From Rhodanobacter denitrificans (GTDB lineage Bacteria; Pseudomonadota; Gammaproteobacteria; Xanthomonadales; Rhodanobacteraceae), in assembly GCA_017848855.1 (NCBI GenBank), contig JAFIHF010000056.1:1-49899 (forward strand): a DNA stretch of 49,899 nt, in the 5' to 3' direction. Made by a program: the position numbers and the translations under genes. This document shows, one piece after another, positions 1-9,835 of the stretch. The notes below the pieces were generated by a model. It was given only the letters and a program-made list of their open reading frames with translations. It ran no database searches and was not told the origin of the DNA. Each line of letters opens with the position of its first letter. Position 1 is the stretch's first letter.

Positions 1-7
1 GATCTTC

Positions 8-120
8 TCCCCTCTCCCTCCGGGAGAGGGGCCGGGGGTGAGGGTTCGGACTTGCCGCAGCATTTCGCTTTGCCCGAACCCTCACCCGCCTGCCGGCACC
101 CTCTCCCGGAGGGAGAGGGG
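8..120. repeat. Nested palindromic repeats (CTCTCCC type)
   Basis: Two short palindromes built on CCCTCTCC/GGAGAGGG lie at 8-31 and 99-120. Between them is a 14-base inverted repeat, GGGTGAGGGTTCGG at 36-49 with its complement at 74-87. The same CTCTCCC palindrome recurs at least eight more times in the window, always between genes. The remainder up to 279 holds no gene I can support. A short stretch near 210-240 resembles 49278-49300, so this is repeat-derived sequence downstream of the dehydrogenase gene. Confidence 0.7.
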
Positions 121-279
121 TTCACCAATCAGCGCCTGCGCGAATTCATGTCGCTCGGCTTCGTTGTTCAAGGCGAGAGCCTGCGGCGCTTGGAGTCTGC
201 GGACTGGAACATCGGATATTCCGGACAGCAGTGCGCTTTCGCGGGCATGACGCCATCGTCAATCTCGGGGCATGGCGTG

Positions 280-1428
<1,149 letters not shown>

Positions 1429-2793
1429 TCAGGCCTGCGGCACGGCCACCTGCCGCATGCGCCGCTCGACGCCGAACGCGTAGTAGGCCACGGTGAGCAG
1501 CGCGATCCACAGCACGCCCACGTACAGCGCCACGCGGGTGTCGGGGCTCCAGCCCAGCATCACCCACACGAAGGCGAGGAAGGCCAGGCACAGCACGCTC
1601 GACAGCGGCCACGCGCGCAGGCGGAACGCCAACGGCTCGGCCTGCCGGCGGCGGAAACGCCAGTGCGCCACCAGCACCATGCCCCAGGTCCACACCGTGT
1701 TGAACGCGAGGATCGACATCATCATGCCGAAGATGCGCCCCGGCACCAGGTAGTTCATCAGCACGCCGAACAGCAGGAACGCCATCGTCACCAGCACGCC
1801 GCGCACCGGCACGCCGTGCGCGCTGGTGCGGCCCATCGCCGCCGGCGCCTGGCCCTTGATCGCCAGGCTGTGCAGCATGCGGCTGCCGCTGAAGGTGGTG
1901 GAGTTGAAGCTGGACAGCGCCGCGGTGATCACCACGAAGTTGATCAGCCCCGCCGCGCTGGGAATGCCCAGCCGTGCGAAGGTGGTGACGAACGGGCTGC
2001 TGTTCGCGTCCAGCTCGTTCCACGGGTAGATCGCCATGATCACGAACAGCGAGCCGATGTAGAAGATCAGGATGCGCCAGATCACCGAGTTCACCGCGCG
2101 CGGGATGGTGCGTTCCGGCTGCGCGGCTTCCGCCGCCGCCATGCCGATCGTCTCGATGCCGCCGAAGGAGAACACCAGCACCGGCAGCGCCAGCACCGTG
2201 CCGGTGATGCCGTGCGGGAACCAGCCACCGTGCGTCCACAGGTTGGACAGGCCCACCGGCGTGCCGCCGTTGCCCCAGCCCAGCCAGATCATCGCGCAGC
2301 CGCCGGCGATCATCGCCACCACGGTGAGCACCTTGATCAGCGAGAACCAGAACTCCAGCTCGCCGTACACCTTCACCGCCAGCAGGTTCAGGCCGCCGAT
2401 CATCGCCACGCTGGCGAACGCCCAGATCCACTGCGGCGTGTCGGGAAACCACGCCTTCATGTAGATGCCCACCGCCGTGCTCTCGGCGATACCCACGCCC
2501 ATCATCAGGATCCAGTAGTTCCAGCCGGTGAGGTAGCCGGCGAACGGACCGAGGTACTTGTGCGCGTAGGTGCTGAAGGAGCCGGCGACCGGCTCGTGCG
2601 CGGCCATCTCGCCCAGCGCGCGCATGATGATGAAGATCATCGCGCCGCCGAACAGGTAGGCGAACAGCACCGACGGCCCGGCCAGCTTGATCGTGCTGGC
2701 CGAGCCCAGGAACAGGCCCGCGCCGATGCACATGCCCAGCGCCATGAAGGTGATGTGGCGCGGCGTGAGGCGGCGCTGCAGGTCGTGGCTCAT
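1429..2793 (-). CDS. Amino acid permease, APC superfamily (AAT family)
   Basis: A 454-residue inner-membrane transporter with about 12 hydrophobic segments. The N-terminal helix carries the consensus GMCIGAGLFLGSA of amino acid:cation symporters, and FSFGGIETIGMAAAEA is the typical helix 6 region. The pattern GEMAAHEPVAGSFSTYA is also family-typical. Closest recognisable relatives are the ProY, CycA and AroP permeases; the substrate cannot be read from the sequence. It starts 15 bases after the rhomboid stop codon and ends 39 bases before frmA, so the three are probably co-transcribed. Confidence 0.88.
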   Translation of the reverse strand: MSHDLQRRLTPRHITFMALGMCIGAGLFLGSASTIKLAGPSVLFAYLFGGAMIFIIMRALGEMAAHEPVAGSFSTYAHKYLGPFAGYLTGWNYWILMMGVGIAESTAVGIYMKAWFPDTPQWIWAFASVAMIGGLNLLAVKVYGELEFWFSLIKVLTVVAMIAGGCAMIWLGWGNGGTPVGLSNLWTHGGWFPHGITGTVLALPVLVFSFGGIETIGMAAAEAAQPERTIPRAVNSVIWRILIFYIGSLFVIMAIYPWNELDANSSPFVTTFARLGIPSAAGLINFVVITAALSSFNSTTFSGSRMLHSLAIKGQAPAAMGRTSAHGVPVRGVLVTMAFLLFGVLMNYLVPGRIFGMMMSILAFNTVWTWGMVLVAHWRFRRRQAEPLAFRLRAWPLSSVLCLAFLAFVWVMLGWSPDTRVALYVGVLWIALLTVAYYAFGVERRMRQVAVPQA

Positions 2794-2808
2794 GGGTTTC
2801 CTAGATGA

Positions 2809-3450
2809 TCAGCGCAACAGCCGGCGCTGCGGTTTCAGCGGCAGGCGGCCGCGCCAGTACTGGATCATGACATAGCCGCCGACCATGCCGCCCAGGTGCG
2901 CGAAGTGCGCCACGCCGGCCTGGGTGCCGGTGACGCCCAGCACCAGTTCCACCGCCGCGTAGCCGATCACGAACAGCCACGCCGGCATCGGGATCGGCAG
3001 GAAGATCAGGAACATCTTCTCCTGCGGATACAGCATGCCGAACGCCAGCAGCAGGCCGAACAGCGCGCCCGAGGCGCCGAGGGTGGGATAGAAGCCGTGG
3101 GTGAAGTACTTCACCACCAACAGCTGCGCCAGCGCCGCCACGATCGCGCAGACGAAGTAGTAGATCGTGTAGTTGCGCGCGCCGAAGGTGCGCTCGATCA
3201 CCCCGCCGAACATCCACAGGCCGAACATGTTGAACAGGATGTGCTCGTAGCCGCCGTGCATGAAGGCATACGTCACCAGCTGCCACGGCTCGAACCCGGC
3301 CACGTTGGAGTACGGCGAAGGCCCCAGCGGCCACAACGCGAAGTTGGCGACGAGGGCCAGCGAACCCGCATCCGGCAACAGCTGCTGCAATGCGAACACC
3401 ACCACGTTGGCGATCAGCAGGTAACGGGTGACCGGCGGGAGATTCGGCAT
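2809..3450 (-). CDS. Rhomboid family intramembrane serine protease
   Basis: A 213-residue polytopic membrane protein. The rhomboid signature is complete: HGGYEHILFNM with the conserved His and Asn in helix 2, the nucleophile motif GASGALFG (Ser127) in helix 4, and the catalytic His in AHLGGM (His185) in helix 6. Such proteases cut transmembrane helices within the bilayer; the substrate is unknown. The ATG at 3450 is chosen; a TTG two codons upstream (3456) is an alternative. It is the first gene of the rhomboid, permease, frmA run. An unusual tandem hairpin repeat lies upstream at 3541-3690. Confidence 0.92.
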   Translation of the reverse strand: MPNLPPVTRYLLIANVVVFALQQLLPDAGSLALVANFALWPLGPSPYSNVAGFEPWQLVTYAFMHGGYEHILFNMFGLWMFGGVIERTFGARNYTIYYFVCAIVAALAQLLVVKYFTHGFYPTLGASGALFGLLLAFGMLYPQEKMFLIFLPIPMPAWLFVIGYAAVELVLGVTGTQAGVAHFAHLGGMVGGYVMIQYWRGRLPLKPQRRLLR

Positions 3451-3540
3451 GTTCAATCCGTCGAAGCCCCGGCGACAGGGGCAAAGACGCTAGCGTAACG
3501 GCTGCATACCCCGCGGTCATGTACGGAAAGGCACACGACT

Positions 3541-3690
3541 GCGATCAGGGAGTGATCGCAATGACTGAGGAGTGCGGCCATGGATGGCCGCTCGTTTGAC
3601 GCTCGCGATCAAGGACGATCGCAATAATCGTGAAGAGTGCGGCCATGGATGGCCGCCCGTTTGATTCTCGCGATCAGGGATGATCGCATC
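3541..3690. repeat. Tandem 64-65 base repeat made of two hairpins
   Basis: Two full units and one partial unit start at 3541, 3605 and 3670. Each full unit contains a GCGATC...GATCGC hairpin followed by a perfect GCGGCCATGGATGGCCGC palindrome. The first hairpin varies between copies (GCGATCAGGGAGTGATCGC, GCGATCAAGGACGATCGC, GCGATCAGGGATGATCGC) while the stem is kept. The array fills most of the gap between the rhomboid start and the NlpC/P60 stop. It could act as a terminator or insulator for the NlpC/P60 gene, which reads into it. Confidence 0.8.
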
Positions 3691-3699
3691 GATAAAGAA

Positions 3700-4458
3700 T
3701 CAGCCCTTGCCAGCGGCCGCCAGCATGCCCTCGGGACGCTTGGCGCCCACGAAATGCTTGGCCCAGTAGGCCTCGTCGAGGCTGGAGATCTGCACCGCCT
3801 TGCCGTAGGTGGGCGCGTGGATGAAGCGGCCGTTGGAGATGTAGATGCCCACGTGGGAGATGCGGTGATGGCGGCCGCCGGTGTGGAAGAACACCAGGTC
3901 GCCCGGCTTCATGTCGGCGCGCTTCACCTTGAGCCCGGCGAGGAACTGCGAGGCGGAGTTGGTCGGCAGCTGCACGCCGATCGCATGGGCGAACACGTAG
4001 CGCACGAAGCCGCTGCAATCGAAGCCGGTGCTCGGGCTGTGGCCGCCGCGCACGTAGCGCACGTCGCGCAGGTTCATCGCCAGCCCGATCAGCGCCTTGC
4101 GCAGGTCGGTGATGGTCTCGGCCGGGCCGTCGGCCTGGTCGTTGCCGGCTTGGTCGTCGGCCTGGCTGGCGGCGGGCTTGGCGTCGTCGGCCTTGGCCGG
4201 GGCGGATTCCACCGGCGCCAGCAGGCTGCGGCCGGCGCCGAAGGCCGGCGTCGCGCCGGCGAAGCTCGGCGCACTGGGCGCGGCGAGCATCGGCGAGGGG
4301 TTGAGGATGGGCAGCTGGTTCAGCGACAGCGGGGAAGCGGAGGCGGCACCGGCGATGAGCGGAAGCTGGGCGACGCCACGGGTTTCGGCATGCGCGGGGA
4401 TGGCGAACAGCAGCATCGAAACGAGTGCGGCAACACCGGTCAATCGCTGGATTGGCAT
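3700..4458 (-). CDS. Secreted NlpC/P60 family peptidoglycan hydrolase (C40)
   Basis: A 252-residue exported protein. An N-terminal signal peptide ends near AHAET (residue 25). A low-complexity linker rich in Ala, Pro and Asp runs from about 40 to 115, and the C-terminal C40 domain starts near 118. The catalytic residues are visible: Cys148 in FDCSGFVRYVF, His202 in SHVGIYI and His214 in RFIHAP. Such enzymes usually cut the gamma-D-glutamyl to diaminopimelate bond of cell-wall stem peptides. The ATG at 4458 is chosen because the signal peptide begins there; a longer in-frame extension upstream lacks such features. Confidence 0.9.
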   Translation of the reverse strand: MPIQRLTGVAALVSMLLFAIPAHAETRGVAQLPLIAGAASASPLSLNQLPILNPSPMLAAPSAPSFAGATPAFGAGRSLLAPVESAPAKADDAKPAASQADDQAGNDQADGPAETITDLRKALIGLAMNLRDVRYVRGGHSPSTGFDCSGFVRYVFAHAIGVQLPTNSASQFLAGLKVKRADMKPGDLVFFHTGGRHHRISHVGIYISNGRFIHAPTYGKAVQISSLDEAYWAKHFVGAKRPEGMLAAAGKG

Positions 4459-4666
4459 GAGGCAGAAACCCCTACGACGGTTCTCGGAGGTGCCGCCTGG
4501 CGTGCAGACGACGTGACGAAGGGTTGACCATACCAAGACGAATCGGGGTGGTTGTTGGATCGAAGTTAATTGAACCCCGTCGTTCGCAAACGCCGTTACA
4601 CCGATCACACTCCGGAAAACATCAGATTTTTCCGAAACTTGTGCCAGCGAGCCGGCATCCGCCGGC

Positions 4667-5392
4667 TTACTGCCCGGTTTCGGGCCAGTAAAAGCTGTCC
4701 GAAGTGGGGCGGCGCCCGAAGATCGCGGTGCCGATGCGCACCTCGGTGGCGCCCTCGGCGATCGCGATGGGGAAGTCGCCGCTCATGCCCATCGAGAGGC
4801 GCGGGATGTCGTGGCCGCGGGCGATGGCGGCGTCGCGCAGCTCGCGCAGCTGGCGGAAGCAGGCGCGGATCTCCTCCGGCACCTGGGTGTGGATGGCCAG
4901 CGTCATCAGGCCGCGCACACGCATCGTGTCGTAGCGGGCGAGGCGATCGAGGAAGGCCGGCAGCTCGGCCGGCGGCAGGCCGTACTTCGACTCCTCGGTG
5001 GAGGTCTTCACCTGCACCAGCACGTCGATCGTGCGCCCCTCGATCCGCAGCCGGTGATCCAGCGCCTCGGCCAGCTCCGGCCGATCCAGCGACTGCACCT
5101 CGCTGGCCAGCCGCGCCACGTCCTTGGCCTTGTTGGTCTGCAGGTGTCCGATCATCACCCACTGGATGCCGGCATCGGGCAGCGCCCGCGCCTTGTCGCG
5201 GATCTCCTGCACCTTGTTCTCGCCGAAGCGGGTGAGGCCCAGCGCCATCGCCGCGCGCACCACCTCGGGACCGAAGGTCTTGCTGACCGGCAGGATGGCA
5301 ACCTCGGATGGATCGCGCCCGGCGGCACGACAGGCCTCGTCCACCCGATGGCGGATGTCGGCCCAGTTGGCGGCGAGATGGGAGTGGTCCAT
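4667..5392 (-). CDS. yggS: YggS family pyridoxal phosphate homeostasis protein
   Basis: A 241-residue single-domain PLP-binding protein with an alanine-racemase-type barrel. The PLP lysine lies in PVSKTFG (about residue 36), and GENKVQEI, WVMIGHLQTNK, TSTEESKYG and LSMGMSGDF are all family signatures. YggS/PLPHP proteins buffer free PLP and affect amino acid pools; no enzymatic reaction is established. The ATG at 5392 gives the usual family N-terminus. A longer frame upstream runs into the CTCTCCC repeat and is not credible. It does not neighbour pilT or proC here, unlike in several relatives. Confidence 0.93.
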   Translation of the reverse strand: MDHSHLAANWADIRHRVDEACRAAGRDPSEVAILPVSKTFGPEVVRAAMALGLTRFGENKVQEIRDKARALPDAGIQWVMIGHLQTNKAKDVARLASEVQSLDRPELAEALDHRLRIEGRTIDVLVQVKTSTEESKYGLPPAELPAFLDRLARYDTMRVRGLMTLAIHTQVPEEIRACFRQLRELRDAAIARGHDIPRLSMGMSGDFPIAIAEGATEVRIGTAIFGRRPTSDSFYWPETGQ

Positions 5393-5419
5393 GGCGATAA
5401 ACCCTCTACATATCCGACT

Positions 5420-5520
5420 CCCCTCTCCCACGCGTGGGAGAGGGGTTGGGGGAGAGGGCCGTCGTGCACAGAAGCCAAAGCGCCCTCTCCCCTGCCCCTC
5501 TCCCGCAAGCGGGAGAGGGG
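5420..5520. repeat. Pair of CTCTCCC palindromes
   Basis: Two copies of the dispersed palindrome, CCCCTCTCCC-N5/6-GGGAGAGGGG, at 5420-5445 and 5495-5520. They fill the gap between yggS and the M20 peptidase gene. They may terminate or slow transcription from the peptidase gene. Confidence 0.8.
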
Positions 5521-5527
5521 AGAAACG

Positions 5528-6943
<1,416 letters not shown>

Positions 6944-7054
6944 GGGTGGCTCCAAAGCGACGGAAAAGGGCCATTCTAGCAAGCCGGCGTCAGCCGCCGG
7001 CCGCAGGCCGCGCGGCAGGCACTACACTGGCGCCCCGTTTTTGCCGGCTTCGCC

Positions 7055-7522
7055 ATGATCCTGCCGCGCTACCGCATCGCACCCTCGCGCATCCCCGGTG
7101 CCGGCAAGGGCCTGTTCCTGGCCGAGGCCGTGCGCGCCGGCAGCATCGTCACCGCGCCCGACCAGATCGACCGCACCTACCGCCACGCCGAGTTCGACGC
7201 GCCGGAACTGGCGCAGCTGAAGTACGCCAGCGCGCGCTGGTTCGAGGACCGCTACACGGTCTCACCGGACTGGCCCGACGAGTGCTACATCAACCACAGT
7301 TTCCAGCCCAACGGCCTGTGGCACCTGGGCTTCGTGTTCGCGCTGGCCGACCTGCCCGCCGACACCGAGATCACGGTGGACTACCGCCACCTGCTGCCGC
7401 CCGGCGAGGCCGAGGATTTTGCGGATGCGGCCACCGGTGAGACAATCATCGGCTTGCCATGGCACGAGAGCCTCGCTTCGAGCACCCGTGCGCTCGCCGC
7501 GCTGCTGGGAGCCTGCCCATGA
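7055..7522 (+). CDS. SET-domain protein, putative protein-lysine methyltransferase
   Basis: A 155-residue protein consisting of little more than a SET domain. Recognisable parts are the N-terminal IPGAGKGLFLAE, the cofactor-binding motif YINHSFQPNGLW (residues about 85-96, equivalent to the NHS motif) and ITVDYRHLL. SET proteins transfer methyl groups from S-adenosylmethionine to lysine. Bacterial substrates are poorly known, so the target is unknown. The last codons form the left arm of a 22-base perfect inverted repeat, which suggests the C-terminus or its stop codon was shaped by a repeat. A GNAT gene follows 68 bases on. Confidence 0.85.
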   Translation: MILPRYRIAPSRIPGAGKGLFLAEAVRAGSIVTAPDQIDRTYRHAEFDAPELAQLKYASARWFEDRYTVSPDWPDECYINHSFQPNGLWHLGFVFALADLPADTEITVDYRHLLPPGEAEDFADAATGETIIGLPWHESLASSTRALAALLGACP

Positions 7523-7561
7523 TCCCCAACACCTCGCGCTTGGGGATCATGGGCAGGCTCC
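7508..7561 (+). terminator. 22-base perfect inverted repeat at the SET gene 3' end
   Basis: The arms are 7508-7529 and 7540-7561 with a 10-base loop, a perfect 22-base match. The left arm covers the last codons and the TGA of the SET gene. There is no T-tract after it, so it is not a classic intrinsic terminator, although an RNA hairpin of this strength would protect a 3' end or stall polymerase. Confidence 0.6.
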
Positions 7562-7590
7562 ATGGCACGGCACCTGCTTGCTGATTCGAC

Positions 7591-8133
7591 ATGATCGACA
7601 TCCCTGTAATCGAGACGGCGCGCCTGCGCCTGACCGCGCTCACCGAGCGCCATTTCGACGACTACGCCGCCATGCTGGCCGACCCGGACAGCACCCGTTT
7701 CATCGGTGACGGCCAGCCGCTGGACCGCACCAACGCCTGGCGCTCGCTGGCGATGCTGCTCGGCCACTGGCAGCTGCGCGGCTACGGCATGTGGGCGCTG
7801 GAACTGAAGCACAGCGGCGAATTCGTGGGCCGCGCCGGCCTGTTCTGCCCCGAAGGCTGGCCCGACCTGGAACTGGGCTGGATGCTCAAGCCCGAACACC
7901 GCCACCATGGCTACGCCACCGAAGCCGGCATCGCCGTGCTCGACTTCGCCTGGAACCAGCTGCACGCACCGCGGGTGATCAGCCTCGTGCGCGTGGGCAA
8001 CGAAGCCTCCGACCGCGTGGCCGAACGCCTCGGCGGCGAGCACATCGACGACATGAATTTCTACGGCAGCGACACCCGCGTGTTCGCCTACTATCCGCCG
8101 CATCGGGAGAGCCGCAGGGCGGCATGTGGGTGA
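7591..8133 (+). CDS. GNAT family N-acetyltransferase (RimJ/RimL type)
   Basis: A 180-residue cytosolic acetyltransferase. The opening IETARLRLTAL and the body ELGWMLKPEHRHHGYATEA (acetyl-CoA pyrophosphate loop near residues 109-125), followed by SLVRVGNEASDRVAERLG, are typical of the RimJ/RimL-like branch. The acceptor could be a protein N-terminus, a small molecule or an antibiotic; the sequence does not say. The gene reads in the same direction as the SET gene, with a strong hairpin between them, so co-transcription is uncertain. Repeats follow its stop codon. Confidence 0.85.
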   Translation: MIDIPVIETARLRLTALTERHFDDYAAMLADPDSTRFIGDGQPLDRTNAWRSLAMLLGHWQLRGYGMWALELKHSGEFVGRAGLFCPEGWPDLELGWMLKPEHRHHGYATEAGIAVLDFAWNQLHAPRVISLVRVGNEASDRVAERLGGEHIDDMNFYGSDTRVFAYYPPHRESRRAACG

Positions 8134-8173
8134 GGGGTTTTCTCGCCTGTTGGCGAGGTTGGGGAGCAAGGCG

Positions 8174-8485
8174 TTTGCTCTCGCGCTTTCGCAAGCGACA
8201 AAGCGGTTTCGGTCGCCTGCCGGCGCCCGAGCTACTTCTCTTTTGCTTGTTCAAAAGAGAAGTAGCCAAGAGAAAACGACACCCCGCGGCGACGCTTTCC
8301 GTCCATCCATGGACGGAAAGTCCGTGAGTCGGGGCCGGGCTTTTCGGCCGGGCTTCCTGCCCGGTCGAAAAGGCGTTGCCCTCCCTGGCAACGCCCGCTG
8401 CGCGGCCTACTCGTCCCCGCCTCACCGTCGCCGAGGGGCCCCGGGTAAAGCAGCGCGCTCCCAGCGCGCAGAAGCAACAGCAAGA
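8174..8485 (+). repeat. Multi-hairpin structured element, full copy A
   Basis: A non-coding stretch with successive helices. H-a is at 8211-8217/8222-8228 with loop TGCC. H-b is a perfect 14-base stem at 8231-8244/8253-8266. H-c is an 11-base stem at 8295-8305/8310-8320. A longer-range helix at 8324-8334/8415-8425 encloses H-d (8340-8353/8359-8372) and H-e (GGCGTTGCC at 8372-8380 with 8387-8395). Copies B (27565-27860, inverted) and C (49388-49690) share the same order, and many stem positions change in compensating pairs. A further hairpin, CCCTCCCCTGC/GCAGGGGAGGG, follows at 8506-8529. Open frames through the element are not credible genes. Confidence 0.8.
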
Positions 8486-8571
8486 TCAAGAGCACCCCAC
8501 CCCAACCCTCCCCTGCACGCAGGGGAGGGAGACACGACGCCAGGCGAGGCGAAGCGCTGCGAAGCTTTGTT

Positions 8572-8674
8572 CCTCAGTTTCCAGATACGTCGCGGGATGG
8601 CCGTTGTAGGGCGACGCGGCGACGAGCGCTGGTCCAATCCCCTCGACACGGCGGGCTTGTAGGGTCGGCGGATT
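8572..8674 (+). repeat. Conserved 100-base repeat module M2
   Basis: A roughly 100-base sequence running from CCTCAGTTTCCAGATACGTC to a terminal TAGGGTCGGCGGAT. It recurs at 49719-49820 in the same orientation and at 39682-39783 inverted. In copies A and C it lies downstream of the multi-hairpin element in the same orientation. No coding function is apparent. Confidence 0.75.
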
Positions 8675-8694
8675 GAATCAGGCCATTTCTCTTG

Positions 8695-8840
8695 GTTACT
8701 TCTCTTTGGGCCAGCAAAGAGAAGTGACTCGGGCGCCGGCAGGCGTCCGAAACCGCTTTGTCGCTTGCGTAAGCACCCGAGCGAAAGCCCGCCGCAGGCG
8801 AGCCAAGGTGCAGAATCGAAAGGTTGTCGCGAGCACCCGC
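8695..8840 (-). repeat. Short version of the structured element plus tail
   Basis: Carries only hairpins H-b (8695-8728) and H-a (about 8732-8752), inverted relative to copy A, followed by CGAAAGCCCGCCGCAGGC and GAAAGGTTGTCGCGAGC. Together with the preceding M2 module it is nearly identical to the inverse of 39480-39783, making a composite of about 260 bases. A CTCTCCC-like palindrome follows near 8862-8880. The region between the GNAT gene and the adaptor gene (8134-8887) therefore consists almost wholly of repeats. Confidence 0.75.
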
Positions 8841-8887
8841 CCCCTCACCTCAACCCTCTCCCCGGAGGAGAGAGGGAGCAGAGCGCG

Positions 8888-9835
8888 TCAGCGCTTGCCG
8901 TCGGGCAGGAACCGCACGATCACCCGCTGCCCGATGCGCAGCTGCTGCTCGGGCTGGTCGAAGGCGAGCACGCATTCCACGGTGCGCGCGTTGGCGCGGA
9001 TCTGCGGGTCGTTTTCCAGCGTGGCCGGGCCGTAGACCTGGCCGATGCGCAGCACGTGGGCGCTCCAGTGGCCGTTTTCGGCGTCGTCGTTGGCGACCAC
9101 GTCGGCGCGCATGCCGGGCTGCACCGCGGCGATGAAGCTTTCGTTGAGTTCGGCGCGCACGATGCGCGGCTTGTTCGGCAGCAGGGTGAACAGCGGGCCG
9201 GCGGTGGGCGAGACGCTGGCGCCGGGCTGGGCGGCCACGTGCACCACCACGGCGTCGAACGGGGCGTGCAGGCTGCGCTGGGCCAGTTCGTACTTCGCCT
9301 CGGCCAGCTTCTGCGCGGCCATGGCCAATGCGGCCTGGTCGGCGCCGCGTTCGGCGTCGAGCTGCTGGCTGGCTTCGCGGGCGTCGTCCGCGCTCTGGCC
9401 GTCGCCCGCGCCGGCGGCGGCGGCGGCGGCGAGGCGCTGCGCGCGCTGTTTGGCGGCGGCCTGCTTGATGTCGAGCAGCTTGAGCTGGGCCTGCGCCTGT
9501 TCGAGTTGCGCCTGGGCGGCATCCACCGCGAGCTGGGCGGGGCGGGTGTCCAGCGCGGCCAGCAGCTGGCCCTGTTTCACCGTTTCGCCTTCATGCACGG
9601 CGACGCTGGCGAGCGTGCCTTCGCGCGGCATCGCCAGCGCGAGCAGGCCGCCTTCGATGTCCACGCGGCCGCGCGCCACCGCGGCGTAGTGGTTGGCGGC
9701 GGCCGGCGCGGCGGGCGGTTCCGCATTCCTGGAGCAGCCGGCGAGCAGCAGCGTGGCGGCCAGTGCGCATCCGGCGGGCCGCAGCAGCGCCGCGAGGCGC
9801 GCGGGCGAGGACGGACGGGGAGCGGTCGGCGTCAT
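8888..9835 (-). CDS. HlyD/MacA-like periplasmic adaptor lipoprotein
   Basis: A 315-residue membrane fusion protein. A signal peptide with lipobox LLAGC predicts lipidation near residue 31. It has the two half-barrels of a biotinyl-lipoyl domain (EGTLASVAVHEGETVKQGQLLAALD and SLHAPFDAVVVHV) separated by an Ala/Gln-rich coiled-coil hairpin. A beta-barrel follows (VRAELNESFIAAVQPGM). The adaptor bridges the inner-membrane ABC transporter and an outer-membrane channel. Its ATG overlaps the stop codon of the ATPase gene by four bases, so the two are translationally coupled. It is the last gene of the four-gene exporter operon. Confidence 0.9.
   Translation of the reverse strand: MTPTAPRPSSPARLAALLRPAGCALAATLLLAGCSRNAEPPAAPAAANHYAAVARGRVDIEGGLLALAMPREGTLASVAVHEGETVKQGQLLAALDTRPAQLAVDAAQAQLEQAQAQLKLLDIKQAAAKQRAQRLAAAAAAGAGDGQSADDAREASQQLDAERGADQAALAMAAQKLAEAKYELAQRSLHAPFDAVVVHVAAQPGASVSPTAGPLFTLLPNKPRIVRAELNESFIAAVQPGMRADVVANDDAENGHWSAHVLRIGQVYGPATLENDPQIRANARTVECVLAFDQPEQQLRIGQRVIVRFLPDGKR

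Noticed and set aside
3541-3690. CRISPR array
   Set aside because: The repeated units are contiguous 64-65-base tandem repeats without unique spacers, and there are no cas genes in the window.
4459-4666. Riboswitch in the leader of the NlpC/P60 gene
   Set aside because: A GC-rich leader is present but I could not match conserved core motifs of any known riboswitch class, so nothing is annotated.
8126-8662. A 178-codon frame through the structured element with similar peptide at 49240-49779
   Set aside because: Similarity follows from the DNA repeat itself. Stem covariation, not codon-position change, describes the differences between copies, and the frame has no family resemblance.
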